A stretch of 64,000 bases of DNA from Owenia fusiformis (GCA_903813345.2 CAIIXF020000001.1:33996866-34060865), one strand, 5' to 3'. Positions 22,471-35,462 are shown, numbered from the stretch's first letter. The notes: generated from the sequence alone by a model not told the origin. Made by a program: numbers and translations.

Positions 22471-23210
22471 AATGTGGATGGTAAATATTGGGGTAGTTAT
22501 TGCCCTCTTAAGATTGTTAGGGGCCTGTCTATGGTGTTTAAACTGCTTCTTTATTCGGTACATTAATATTCCATAAATACCAAATAAAACAAACAATTTA
22601 CCAAACCTTTACCCAATCTATCGAATGTTTTTTTATTTTATCAAATGCAATAATCTATACAATTTATATTCGCTAAATAGTTTCACTTGTTCTTTGTTTT
22701 GACATTCACACTTGATATTTATACATGTATTTGTGTGATGCAGCGAATCAATTTGTTTTCATTAACGCACGTATAATTCAATTAATTATTTGTACATTCG
22801 GTATTTGAATTATTTATATTCGGTAAATACCGAATGCCCCATTCGATAAATTTCGTTATTTTTCGATAATTTACGAGACTTTCAGTCACGTGATATATTT
22901 GTACGATGTAGAATAGCTGCGCGGCCATTTTGCAAATCTCGAAGTCACGTGACAAAATATCGAACAACAACGCAAGTTATCGAATATTACTTTATTGCAT
23001 TCGGTAAATAGCAAATTAGCTTTCGGTAAAATGCATTAACTATGTCATAGAAAAATAAACCATTTGGTAAATAAAGGCAAACTTATTTCGGTAGGGTTCA
23101 AATAGAAATTCAATATTGTGCATATAATGTGTTACTCTTAAGGAATACCATAACAATTTACGCAAAAAATATAATTTAACGAATGAAATATGTAATTTAA
23201 TGCACATAGT
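22471..23210. other. AT-rich spacer with repeated TTCGGTAAATA
   Basis: No gene. The word ATTCGGTAAATA and its relatives (TTCGATAAATT, TTTGGTAAATA, TACCGAAT) occur many times from 22550 to 23100, and again sparsely near 28160-28215. CACGTGA occurs twice (22888 and 22945). Confidence 0.5.
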
Positions 23211-23248
23211 ATTAAGTGATTGTTATTAAGTATTAAGAGAATATTAAT

Positions 23249-25985
23249 ATGGTATCTAAATGGGAATATTTAAAAAGAGAAGTAAAATATTTCTCAGTTG
23301 ATTATGGGAGAATGAAAGCACAAAATAGGCGAAGTGAGGTCAAAAGAGCCACATTGAGATTAAAGCAAGTAAATGAAAAATTGGCAAAAAATCCTACAAG
23401 TAACATGTTAATGGATGAGGTCAATAGATGTAAGGTTATGTATAACAATTTAATGGATGAAGAATGTAGGGGGGCTGAATAAGATCAAAAGCTATTTATG
23501 CACAGGAGGGAGAGAGAAGTACTAAATATTTCTTAAATCTAGAAAAATGTAAAGGCAAGAAAAAGATAATGAATGGGTGTAGAAGGCATGATGGGAAAGT
23601 TGTGACAAAATTAAATGAAATAATGAAAGAACAAGTGCAATATTTTAATAAGGTTTATCAGGCTAAACCAAAGTATAATAAAACTGACTTAGACAGATTT
23701 CTTGACATAGATATTCCAAAGTTGACTAGAGAAGAAGCACAAAAATGTGAAGGGAAAATTACATTAGATGAATGTTCTAAGGCATTAAAAGATATGAAAA
23801 ATGATGTTTCACCGTGTAGTGATGGGTTAACTACGGGTTTTTACAAATGTTTTTGGAGAAAACTAGGGGCATTGGTTACTGAAAATTTCAACATTGCATT
23901 TGGAAAAAAACCAACTAAGTCCCACTCAAAGACAGGGCATAATTACACTATTATATAAAGGAAAGGGGGAGAGGGAAGTGTTAGATAATTGGAGACCGAT
24001 ATCGTTAACAAATACAGACTATAAAATATTAACAAAAGCTTTGGCCAATAGGATGAAACTAGTTATATGTAAAGTAATTAACTCGGACCAAAGTGGGTAT
24101 ATTCCTGGGCGATCAGCTGCAAACATATTACGAATAATTGATGATACAATAGAATATATTGAAAACATTAATGAAAGTGGTTTATTAGTGGCAGTAGATT
24201 TTTCGGGTGCGTATAATAATATAAATAAGGACTTATTAATAGACAGTTTAAAATATTTCGGTTTTGGTGAGGATATGATTTCATGGGTTGAAACTGTTAA
24301 TAAAGAAACTAAAAGTTGCATAAACTATGCAGGGTGGTTGTCAGAATGGATTTCTTTGGATTCAGGCATAAGACAAGGGTGCCCTTTGTCACCACTATGT
24401 TTTTTGTTATGTGTTGAACTGGTTGCGTTAAAAATAAGACAAAATAATGAAATAAGGGGAATTAAAATACCAAATAAGTCAGAATTAAAAATAGCTATGT
24501 ATGCAGATGATTTAACACATTTTTTAAAAGACAAAGATTCATTAGTAAAGGTGATAGATACAATTAATGAGTTTAGACTATTCTCTGGGCTTAGTATAAA
24601 TAAAAATAAGACAGAGGCAATGTGGCTTGGAACAATGAAACATTCACAAGAAAAAGGGGTCGATATAAAATGGAAATTGCATCCAGAGAATAAAATTAAA
24701 ATTTTAGGAATAGTATTTTCTGCATCAAAGAAAGTGATTGAAAATATGGATAATCTATTACCAAAATTGGAAAAAATTGAAAAAAATTGAAAACATTATG
24801 AAAAGTTGGGTACGAAGGGATTTAACAATTTTTGGAAAAGTGACATTGGTTAAATCATTAATGATGTCACAATTTGGATATATAATACAGGCGTTCATAT
24901 TACCGGAAGATTTCCTTAACCGTCTTAATACACTGTTTTATAAGTACATCTGGAGTAAAAGTGGTTTTGAAGAATGTGAAATTAAGAAACAACCGGAGAA
25001 AATTAAAAGAGAGATTTTAAATTTAGATAAAGAAAATGGTGGTCTAAACATGATAAATATGATAGACTTTCAAATCTCATTTGTGGTAAAATGGTTTTCA
25101 AAACTGATTGGTGAGGGCATGGATAAATGGAAAATAATTCCAAAAGCTGAATTTTCCAAGTTAGGGGTTAATTTCAATGTACTCAAAAGCAAGATAGATA
25201 TGGAAAACTTTATAGGGATTAATGAAGTAAAGAGTAGTTTTTGGAAAAGGGGGTTAGAAATTTGGTTAACAAAATCTGAAAATAAAAATATTTTAGATTG
25301 CGACATCATTTGGAACAATCTGGACATAACTTTTCAAAAAAGAGTTCTTTATGACAAAAAATGGATTAGAGGGGGGATTAATTATGTGTCTGATTTTATA
25401 ATAGAAGGTAAATGTTTAACATACAATGAAATAATTAATAAATTAGGCAGAGGCCCAGATGTTTATATGCAATATATACAAGTAAGAGCAGCTTTGATAA
25501 AATATCCAAATAAAATCAACAGGAATGAAAAAATAACTTTTTTAGGGGAAAATATAGAGAAAATAAAAACATGTAATATAAGAAAGAAAATTGTTAGTAG
25601 AAGAGGGGTGACAAATAAATCAGAAGCCCATTGGAAAAATCAATATGGTGAGATCCCATTTAAGTTAATGTGTAGAGTACTTTTTAAGACAAATGTAAAT
25701 CATAAAGTAAAGGAATTCATATATAAAGTAATAAATGGTGCAATAGAAATTGAAAGAAGATTGAAAAAACAAAAATTATCTGATGGAATGTGTAAAGTTT
25801 GTAAAAATGTTGAGGAACACCTTTTTTTAGAATGTAAATTCAAAAATGAATGGGACAATTTAGAAATTACTAATTTAATTGAAAGAGATAAAATGCTTTT
25901 TTACTTTAGAGAAGATAGCTCATTAGAAAACATGATAGAGATTAATAGTGAAATTTTTATTATTAAAGTGCCCGATAAACTATAA
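23249..25985 (+). pseudogene. LINE Tx-a, L1/Tx1-clade reverse transcriptase, broken
   Basis: A 5'-truncated LINE ORF2 without its endonuclease domain. The order is a pre-RT region (from 23249), RT block NWRPISLTN (~23985), GYIPGRS, palm A as AVDFSGAYNN (~24190), GIRQGCPLSP (~24365), intact YADD (~24500), then a long C-terminal region and a CxxC...H...C knuckle (CKVCKNVEEHLFLEC, ~25795). The frame shifts near 23475, 23925 and 24785, the last in an AAAAATTG repeat, so no full protein can be made. Motif style is that of the L1/Tx1 group. Tx-b at 41447 is a related copy (shared MKSW...LIKSL block). Confidence 0.88.
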
Positions 25986-26635
25986 AATGCGCATGCGTCC
26001 AGGTGTTGATAAACTATAAATAGCGAAAATCCAGGGTTTGTCACCACAAGGTAAGCCAGGACGTGTTGAGAGAACAGCTAGTGTGTTGATATTGAATTTA
26101 CATGTAGCCAGATAAGTTTCTTTATTGAAATAACATATGGTTATTAGCAATACTTTGTAGGTGCTAAATAATAAAATATTTAGAGTATATATGAGAGAAA
26201 TTGGTCATTTCGAACCTGTTGAAAAGTTTGTGGCTCTCGGCTACACCGGGGAATTTACTTCCATGAGTACACACATAAATGTGGGGTTCCCCAAGAGGTA
26301 CGCGACAAGGTGACCTGGCATCAAATGTGCGACTTAATGCTACTATCGAGAAGATAAAATAACGAATACGACAATAAGTTATTGCATGTGACAATTCCGA
26401 GCCTTCATCTCACTGAAGTATTTTGAAGTAAAAATAGGATTTTTGTTTTGATACATGGATTCAGATGAACGTAACTTTATTCTGACAACTAATCAAAACT
26501 GAACAAAATTGATTGTACGTAACAGACAATTTATTGTTTTACAATGTTTTGATTGGCTAAACGAATGAAACCAACAAATTATGACATGTAAAATGACAAT
26601 TTTGAAATGTAAAATTTAAAAGTGACAAACACAAC
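25986..26635. other. No gene seen
   Basis: Downstream of Tx-a. The first few hundred bases could be its 3' untranslated region, but no poly(A) tail or target duplication was found. The minus-strand frame 26164-26394 has no recognisable content. Confidence 0.4.
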
Positions 26636-26890
26636 CTCCCTATCCACTCTTTGGGAGCCCTAGTAAATTAGTAATATGTACATGCAGCAGTGGTACTGTA
26701 CAGCTTATTATCACACTACGCTTTGTATTCTAAAGCCTGTTGTTTGTAATAACACTGTTCACTCCCTATCCACTCTTTGGGAGCCCTAGTAAATTAGTAA
26801 TATGTACATGCAGCAGTGGTACTGTACAGCTTATTATCACACTACGCTTTGTATTCTAAAGCCTGTTGTTTGTAATAACACTGTTCACTC
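26636..26890. repeat. Perfect 126-base tandem duplication
   Basis: The unit starting CTCCCTATCCACTCTTTGGG occurs at 26636-26761 and again at 26762-26887, with no difference seen, followed by three bases of a third start. Perfect identity means a very recent duplication or an assembly artefact. Confidence 0.95.
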
Positions 26891-26957
26891 AACGTATGTT
26901 TTGTGTGTGGGCAGTCAACGATAATCATTGTTTTATCCCGGTTATATGACCTCGGCA

Positions 26958-27746
26958 CAAGGAGGATTGGCTCCCAGAATCGAAGTCGATATTTTCCAAC
27001 AATGAAAACGCCGAAATGTCGTTATTTTCTGAAATTATAACCGATTATAAATTCAAAATAAACAGTTCAAAATATTCGAACCAATACTTCGATCATTTCT
27101 TGTGAGTTTTGGAATTTTTCGTTGGGAAATAAGACCAAAATTCACGATTCAAATGTTGAAGTGAACAAAATGGCGGTCGTTGGAATTCAAATTTTCAAAT
27201 CCAGAAATTACCAGACACTTTCTTTATCAGGGGAGCTGTCAACACATCTGATAAGAAGTGTTCTATGCAGCTCTAGTGAAACTTGATGCTATGTTTTGGC
27301 AATACAAGATGCAGCCTACTTGTAAATAAAATACAGTTATCCATGTACGTAATATATGGTTCAACAAAAAACAACAACTAAAAAACAACAACTAAATATG
27401 AGAAACTAATGTGGTATATGCCATGTTTATGTGTCTGATCATATAATCTTGAAATTATCCATCAATTTCTTAAGAAATTGGCGAAATTAAGGAAACCAGA
27501 AAACACATTTGATGAAAGGGCGGTGTTTATAGCCTGTATGAAATGCCCCTGCATTAACGCTCATATATATGAGTTTTAAACATTAATTTAGTAGACTAAA
27601 GTGTTGATGCGAAATCTCAGTAATAGTACCAGTTAGGAGATAAGGTGATGTCCGATTTAACATTACGATTGCTGGATATGGTAGCACGACATACCCATAT
27701 ATGAGGCAGAATATCGATGTTGCACTCTGGGAGCCAATCCTCCTTG
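26958..27746. mobile_element. Element T with 9-base target duplication
   Basis: The termini CAAGGAGGATTGGCTCCCAG and inverse are flanked by ACCTCGGCA at 26949-26957 and 27747-27755. The element is 789 bases with no transposase. The duplication length fits Mutator-like elements, but the termini differ from C1/C2, so it is a separate family. Confidence 0.85.
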
Positions 27747-27755
27747 ACCTCGGCA

Positions 27756-29109
27756 ATTATAACAGAACCGTACTAAACGAATAAACGCAAATAAGAGAAA
27801 GCTTTCACACACATATAAAAAATGAACTAGTCTAATCCGCCAGTATAAACTCTGTGCTATACGTAGCCGGGTCAGGCGCACACTTTAAACGGAAAATATG
27901 GTTAAAAAGATGTCTAGAAGTTTTTAATTAAGAAAATGTATTTAGATATTAAACTATAATAGTATTACGTACATGGTGGGTAACAGTGTTTTTTGGGATT
28001 TCGCAGATATATTGATTTGTTGTATTGAATGTATTGAAATGTTATATTGAATGTAGTAAATGGATCGAATAAGTGTATTAAATAAATAAAAAAATAAAAA
28101 TAAAAAAAATTAAGTGATTGGCTATTTTGAAAACTTAATTTGCTGTAACACACATATAAACGTTTTTACCGAATGGAAAAATGATTTAGCGAATATAAAT
28201 GTTTCATATATCGAATATATTTGAATTTAATGAATTAAGAAGCAAAAATAATGCCATACCTGTCAGTATACACATTGGCTTTGAAAAATCCTCAAAGCTA
28301 ACAATTTGGGGGATTTAGATCTGGCAATTGAGCTACCCATATGGTTTGCGTTCTGCAACTGATGAGCTGACAATCAAAGCACTACCTTTAACATTTCAGC
28401 ATATGATTTGCAGTGTTGGGGTGGTATTGGCTTGTTGAAACCACTGCTTAATTTTCTCCTTAGATGTCCATTCTGGTGCTTAGTGACCTCCAAAACTTGG
28501 TGAGAACTTACTGGTCCTTGTTCATGGTGATCGCACGTCCCCAGTCACATTCGAACCAGAAGGGACCGATGATTCCATGTTTCCTCATTGCCACTCAGGC
28601 AGTGCATTGTTCAGAATGCAATGGATGCTGTAACACTTCATCAGGAGGATGTAAGCCCCAGTAGCAATAATCCAGATGCGAGTAGAAATAATCTTGATTT
28701 ACGTCATTAAAAATTCAAAATTCAGTCAAACTAATATCATATTTGAAATCTACATGTAAAATTACATCTGGAAAAGTGGTTTTAAAAAGTGTTTATCAAT
28801 TTTTAAAAATTAATTTTCTTTGAAAATGTGACTTCTAGCTCGGGGAGATTCCCCATAGACCCCATGCTATAAAATCACAAAAAATGAAATATCTTTTCTT
28901 TTAGTGGACAGATAATATTTTGCTTTACTGGACATATTTTCTTTAGTATAAGTATCAGACGCATAAGGGTTATATGAAAATTGAGCGGCTTAAATTGATA
29001 ATATTCAAGTTTAAGGGAACTTTCTCATATACCTGCCATGTTAATTGACCCGAATCAGCCACCTGGTGGTGAAACTGGTACCTACCTACTCGCATTTGGG
29101 TAATTGTTC
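27756..29109. other. No gene supported
   Basis: It holds an A-rich stretch near 28080-28110 and scattered ATTCG-type words. The 66-codon frame 28464-28664 shows no known domain and is not called. Confidence 0.45.
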
Positions 29110-29367
29110 TTGGAACAAACTTGTCCTTTCAGAAAGACATATGTGTAGGAGGATCATCAACAACTTTGTTCGCCGGATTGAATTGTGCATAGGGATGAGA
29201 GGTGCACATTTGGGGCATACCATGTTTTGTAAGGAGCTGTAGTTTTTGACTCAATTGGTAGATTATTATCAAACTTTCACAAATAATTCTGAAATTTAAA
29301 GGCAAAATATGCAAAATTGACCGCGTTATTCAACTTTCTTACGGTCCTGTTTTTTTTGGACACCCTG
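29110..29367. mobile_element. Mariner-like end M3-right
   Basis: It ends CCTGTTTTTTTTGGACACCC then TG and TA (29368-29369), i.e. CAGGGTGTCCAAAAAAAACA read inward. The following ~190 bases are inverse to 22269-22470. The two may be ends of one element later filled by Tx-a, T and others, or two separate relics. Confidence 0.65.
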
Positions 29368-29429
29368 TAATCAGTGCTTATTTGTGCTGTTCTACACATA
29401 AAGAGGAGCAATACCTGAATATACAGAGC

Positions 29430-30545
29430 GTTCCATATATGCAGCGAGTATTGTCTGACGATACATCTACAGTATTTTTGTCCCATGTACTCCAAATGAT
29501 AGAGAATCTCATAAACTGCTTCAAAATGACCTGAAGACCATTGAACAGTGGTCTAAATCCTGGAAGTTAAATTTTGAACCTGAAAAAAGTAAAGAAGTCA
29601 AGAACACCCATAATTTATGAACAAGTCTTTTTGAATGATCAGCCAATCAGCGGCTCTGAACATAAAACTATCTTGTTAATAAAATTCAAAAAGCTCCAAA
29701 TCCAATGAAACCACTTAAAAGCAAATTTAAATCTAAACAGCTCAACGTTATGTACAATTCTTATATCCAATCACTCTTCGACTACTTTGACATACTCTTA
29801 GACTATCACTGTACAACACAGGCCAATCTAAAGAGACTGGACAAGCTCCAATACCAAGCGTCATTGATTGTCTCTGGTTGCTTACCAGGATCTAATGCAA
29901 AGAAAGTCCTTGATTTGCTAAACTGGTCAACTCTAAATGAAAGAAGACTTTTTCATTTCAAAAAGCAACTCTCTGCGAATGCGGAGCCCCTGAGACTTTC
30001 CGCCATCTCAGTTCAGGACCCAGATGGACAAAATAAACCTTTACTTATTTGCTCACCCTTCACTTACTCAGGAACAAATTGACAATCTTTTATCAGTGGT
30101 GAGTTTATTTCTTATTGAACACGCATAGATACATGTACTTGGAAGCTTGTCTACTATTGTTCTCAGTCTAACCACTCCTATCTTTACTGCTCTTCTCCCC
30201 ATGTTTCCTTCTCTTACATTATACTGTAGTACCATGAAGTCTTCTTTGTACAGATCAGTCACATGTCTTAGTCATGGTAGACTATGGCGCGAACCTCTTC
30301 CCTACTCACACTACTATATCTTTGTTTTCAGAACCCTATAGGCAGAGGCAGCAGCCCCCCATACTCCAATTAAAATGCAGATGCTTTATTTTTTTCTTCT
30401 AACATATAACTGTGTATAAAATGTTGAAAAATTATAATTACTACATTGAGGGACACCTTTAATGGCACTGGCGATTTGGTCCCTCATGTATGACATGTAC
30501 TTACTGTATAATGATTAATGGCAATAAAATCTCTTGATAAAAAAA
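29430..30545 (+). pseudogene. LINE JK-a remnant (jockey/CR1-like RT C-terminal part)
   Basis: Fragments of the RT thumb and connection region: a DDTST remnant near 29460, WSKSWKLNF near 29550, then an open stretch (29705-30082) with YNSYIQSLFDY, LDKLQYQASLIVSGCL and LNWSTLNERRLFH. Stops and frameshifts break the upstream part. The 3' end is marked by AATAAA and a short A run at 30523-30545. The same family style is seen in JK-b and CRf. Confidence 0.75.
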
Positions 30546-30678
30546 CAACAACATACGAGAGCCTCATTTCTCGTGTTTTCTGTATCGCTACACCTATAAA
30601 TTGAACTGACTACGCAGAAATCTGGTATATACGTTGCGGATACGGATACATTGAGCTAAAAAGCGTTGTCCAAATAGT

Positions 30679-31429
30679 AGGGAGTTTAAGATTAGCGTAA
30701 ATAACCCATTTACCTATACCTACACGTAGTTTGTTATTACACTAAGCGGTATTTTACCTACGTTACAGGGTTTACGATACGTAATTACCTATAAATGGCC
30801 GAAGATAGGTAATTCAAAAACGTATGTTTTCATCCAACAAATTATGTCATTTCTAGATCAAATATCTTCTATTAAACTTTAAAATACTAACAACAAACAT
30901 TTCTCATTCGATCTGCATAGATATTAAGTGGTCGAACACATTCATTGATGCGATAAACGATGCCATGTGATGATGCATGAAATTGTTGAATTTACACATT
31001 CTTCATCAGCTTTGCTTATTGTAAATGTATGAAATCAGCCATTTTCTCGTGGTTTTAATTGTTTAACTTTACTATTTGGTCACTCTCATTGCTGGATCAT
31101 GCTAGAAATTTAACTTTTCACTGCCCTATTAGCGGGCCCACAAGCAACACCCCCTCCCAACTACAGTAGCTACACCACACTCTCTCTGAAGTATATAACA
31201 GTTCTTGGAGGTGACATGTACTGGTATATGGCCTAAAAGCCACCGCATGGTTTTCATTCTATAATTAGGATATTAATTTTATCATAAATTGTAGCATACG
31301 GTGTCGTAGCCTTTTACGTTAATCTTAAACTCATTTTGCAATACGCATTACCTATACATATAATGTACGTATCAAACATACGGATAGAGATAGGTACACG
31401 TATATTTTTACGCTAATCTTAACCTCCCT
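30679..31429. mobile_element. TIR element A4 (ends AGGGAGTTTAAGATTAGCGT)
   Basis: The left end AGGGAGTTTAAGATTAGCGT and right end (ACGCTAATCTTAACCTCCCT) are inverses with one mismatch. Flanks are AGT and AAT, as for A3. Sub-terminal regions repeat TACGTA, TACCTATA and TTACG words. The interior is unrelated to A1-A3 and non-coding. The shared core places it in the same superfamily as A1-A3. Confidence 0.82.
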
Positions 31430-31805
31430 AATGTTTATTCTACGTATATGGATAGGATATCAGCAAATAGTTTGTTATTTCCATTTCCTATTATCACGTG
31501 ATTTTATTCAACATTAACATGCCTAATTAATTTTGCAGATATATATGCTATACAGGGCGTATCAAAAAACCGCAACAAGTAGTTATCTCGTAAAATCACA
31601 AAACTGGTGATGACTACATCAATTTCATTTAATGTACCATAAAGCCACGTATCTCCTCTTTGCAATGATATGTCATTCATTCACATGTGATAATGGTTGG
31701 GTGAGAAATCCTTCCATTTGCACAGTGGATCAAAATCGGCTCTGCACCAAGTTTTAGATATTGAAAAAATCAAAAAGTGCCAATGGAAGTTCCTCTTACT
31801 TGAAT

Positions 31806-34800
31806 TTTTTTTATAGTATAAACTTTATTGAGGTAAAGTCAATACATTTTCGGCCACCAATCGCCATATTGGCATTATAGGTTGGCCATCACTTACATGT
31901 AAAAAATTAAGTATAGTATTTAGCTGTTTGAGGACGACTGTGCATCGAAGGGTATCCCAGGGACCAGAGGGGTTTGTGCCAAGTAGATGTGTAAAAAACA
32001 AAATAAATATATTATGAGTTCGCCAGGGCTTAGATGAGACCTTTTGCTATGTCTTGTTATCATGGAGAAAATTGCTGACGATGATAAGAAGTTTACTTAG
32101 TTCTGCTAAGGATAATGTCTCGTCACCATATAAGAGAAAATTAAGTTTATCATCCATGTTTATTAGTTGGCTGATCTTATTATAGAAGTTATTGTTGACC
32201 TCTTCCATCAGGGCATGCCTATTAATTTGGCATAGAGGGCACTTGAAAAATAAATGTTTTAGTGTTTCAGGTTTGCCGCAAGAACAATGAGCCGAGTCTA
32301 TAAATGTAAATTGGTGTGCAAAAAGTCTTGCTTTCAAAAATAAGTCTACACGAGCTCTGTTGATAGTGATTTCTTGATTCCTTGTTAAATTAATCAGGGA
32401 CGTTGAACTGATTATTCTCTTGGGCAGAAAGTGTTTATTACTTTCTGTTTGAACGATGGTAGGGAAAATTTTAAGGCATATTCTAAAAGAGGTTTAGGTA
32501 ATTTGTTCCACAGTGATATTGCATTAGGAATAGGGGATTTAATAAATTGAGCAGTTGACCTTATAGGAATTTTGTATACTTCTGTATTGCTTGTTCTTCT
32601 GGTAGCTGGATTTTTGAATTCTTCAAATATTGAAGATACATAGGAGGGTACCTGGTTTCTGATTACTTTGTACATGAAGTTAAGAATGTGTTGTTCCCTC
32701 CTTTGGGGTAGTGTGCCAGGTTTAAGACCCCCATAACTTTACATGTATCAGAGCCATGGAGACACCCAGAACACAATAATTCAGCCTGATAATGCAACTT
32801 GCTAGGGATATTGATCAGTGCTTGAGTTGATGAATGATAAAGAATGTCTGCGTAATCAAAATGAGGCCTTATGAATGAGTTGTACATTGTCTCCAAATGT
32901 TTCGAGTTAATCTTTGATGTAAGTGCCTTCAATGGATTAAGCAGTTTTTGTACTCTCTTGACAATGTCATATATATGATTTTTGTTAGAAAGAAGATAAT
33001 CGAAAGTATACCCTAGATGCTTATGAAGATTATTCCTTTTAATTTCCCCATTTCCAAGTTTGGCTAAAGGTGGCGGAGTAGGAAATACACAGCGCTGGCT
33101 TTGAAAGATAACTTCCTCTGTTTTTTCAGGCTTGAAATCTAGTTTCCATTTTTGAGACCAGTTAGTTATGATATTAAGATCATGATTGATTATATGCATG
33201 TCAGGATCAGATGGATCAGATGGATCAAAGGGGTAATATAGTGATGTGTAATCAGCGTAGATAAACGCCTTTCCCAAAAGATCATCGGGTAAGTCATTTA
33301 CAGGGTGGTCCAAAAAAAAGTGAACCCCTGCAACAGGCTACATTTTTCTTAATACATGCATGAATTGGCTCATATTATCACATATTGTAGAGAAAGGTCT
33401 AAAAGTTTGGTTGATGCCATAATTTATTCTCAGTCTTAAATTTTGAGGAAATTACAAGCGTTTAACAAACATGCCTGGAAATTAGATATTGTACAAAATT
33501 TTACAAATGTGATTCACGGAAATTGTTGAAACACATTGGATGATCTTAAACAGCTTTCAGTTAGAGATACAAGTTTAAAACCCTTAAAGCAGAAAACACA
33601 TTTCACACTTTCATTGATCATTTTGAAGCATTTTTAACTGTTCAAGAGTTCAGGGGTATGTTACCTACACCAACAGTTAGAGGGGGGCCTCTTATGGAAG
33701 GAAGTTGCCCCCTGTGACCAGGAATCTGATAACCCCTTCATCAAATATCTTTAAAAAATCAAAAGAAAATCCAATATTAAATGTTATGAGCCATATATCA
33801 TTAGAATTGGTCCATGATTTATGAAGATATTGACATTTCAAGATCATATAGGGGTATGTTCATGATTTGACTGGAAAATGTTTTCGTCTGTGGAAGCTTA
33901 GCACATCTCTTTGGATCACAATAACTTTGCAACTAACAAATGTAGAATGCTAGTTTTAAGCCATAATGTGCAGGATTTAAAATTGAACAACGTCAGAAAA
34001 TATTAGTTCTTTAAGACTGCAGCTTAAAAAAATCTCAGGGGAAAGGTGTTAAAGGGTTGAAGAATCGCGGATATTGAAAATCACAATTTGTCCATTTTCA
34101 GTAATGTTTGGTTAGGGCTTATAATTTCTGCAAATTTCAAGACTAAGAAAAATGTATGGTACCACCATAAATTTTAGACCTTCCTCTACAACATGTGAAA
34201 ATAAAAAAGAACTCTGCAAGATATAAGGGAAATATGGCTAGTTGCAGGGGTTCACTTTTTTTCGGACCACCCTGTATATAAATCAAAAATAAAATTGGAC
34301 CTAGGATAGATCCCTGAGGGACGCCGCAGTTGATATAGTTTGCAGAAGAAGTATCCGATGATTGACCACCTACATTTACGTTGACTCTACGATTTGACAA
34401 ATATGATTGGAGAATTTGATAAAATTGGCCTTCAATGCCATATGCTTTCAGTTTTGCAAGCAGCAGCTTATGAGGAACACGATCAAAAGCAGAGCTAATG
34501 TCTAAATATATTGCACGTATGGCTTTATGATCTTTGATATTTGAATGAAGAAAGTGATTTATTGCCAGTAGCTGGAATTCAGTGTTATGCCCTTCAAGAA
34601 ACCCAGATTGGAATTCAAATATTAAATTATTAACTTTAAGGTGGGCATTTAGTCTTGTTGCCACAACATGTTCAAAGACCTTTGATAAAATATTTAGAAG
34701 AGTAATGGGTTGATAATTCCCAATGTCAGTTTTATCGCCTTTATTTTTAAATATAGGACAGATACTGCCCATTTTCCATATGTCGGGGAAGGTTTCATGG

Positions 34801-34960
34801 AGAATAAGTTTGTTAATGAGCTTAGAAAGTGAAATTGTTACTTGAATTGTTGTGACTTTTTCTTTTGGAGCTATCTCAGGAGCATCTGTGCTCACTATTT
34901 CTCTACCAGATATTGCAAAACCGCGAGAAAGAATTGCCCTTGGGCTGCTTTTCTCTGCTT
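31806..34960 (-). pseudogene. LINE JK-b, jockey/CR1-like, broken and interrupted
   Basis: Read on the minus strand: RT blocks TFPDIWK, NYQPITLL, FQSGFLEGHNT, AIYLDISSAFD and CGVPQGSILGP (34143-34900). Then element M5 interrupts the frame just after LIYI. RT then resumes with NDLPDDL and YADY (33240), WKLDFKPEKT and a thumb region, and ends in a cysteine cluster (CSCGKPETLKHLFFKC, ~32260). The second catalytic aspartate of YADD is Tyr (GAT TAC). Frameshifts lie near 32670 and 32410. The 3' end has AATAAA and a poly(A) tract at 31806-31812. The endonuclease is missing (5' truncation near 34960). Confidence 0.85.
33301..34274. mobile_element. Mariner-like element M5 inside JK-b
   Basis: The ends CAGGGTGGTCCAAAAAAAAG (followed by TGAACCCCTGCAAC) and inverse have one mismatch. 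TA flanks both sides (33299-33300, 34275-34276). 974 bases, no transposase. Its insertion point falls inside the RT domain of JK-b, and removing it with one TA rejoins the frame exactly. Confidence 0.92.
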
Positions 34961-35462
34961 TAACCCACAGATGACTCAGGGCTAAACCATGCATGACGTG
35001 GACAGATGAGCGCATCTTTATGTGCAAGGAAATGGTGGCAATTTGGAGGATTTGAATTTGGCCCCACTTTGCAAAATTAATGATTATTCGGCCTGTGAAT
35101 GAATGATATTCCATTGCAAAGAGGAGTAATTTGGCTTTTTGGTACATTGAATGAAAAGGATGCAGTCAGCATTGGTTTTATGTTTTCTTCCAATATTGCA
35201 TCGGCCTCTGTACACTGACTTTTGCGATTTTTATAACTTGGCCCCGAGCTAATTTCGGCCCACTTTGCAAATGGAATGATTACTCGCCCAACCATGACCA
35301 AATATCAATGAATGATATATCATTGTAAAGAGGAGACACGTGGCTTTATGGTGCATTGAATGAAATCAATGCTGTTATCACTGGTTTTGTGCTTTTGCGA
35401 GATAACAATCTGTTGCGTTTTTTATACGCACTGTAGATTCGATATTATACATGTGTCATACA

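Larger units (their letters stand above)
31553..35433. mobile_element. Mariner-like element M4, host of JK-b and M5
   Basis: The left end CAGGGCGTATCAAAAAACCG and the right end (inverse, ending ...ATACGCACTG at 35433) are flanked by TA. About 230 bases inward from each end are inverse to each other. Near the right end a ~140-base segment is repeated in tandem (about 35060-35155 versus 35255-35360). LINE JK-b fills its middle. Its right edge is 29 bases from the TRPV-like stop codon. Confidence 0.82.

Noticed and set aside
28464-28664. 66-codon frame with Cys-rich end
   Set aside because: Cysteine spacing fits no known zinc or disulphide fold that I recognise; no neighbour or repeat supports it.
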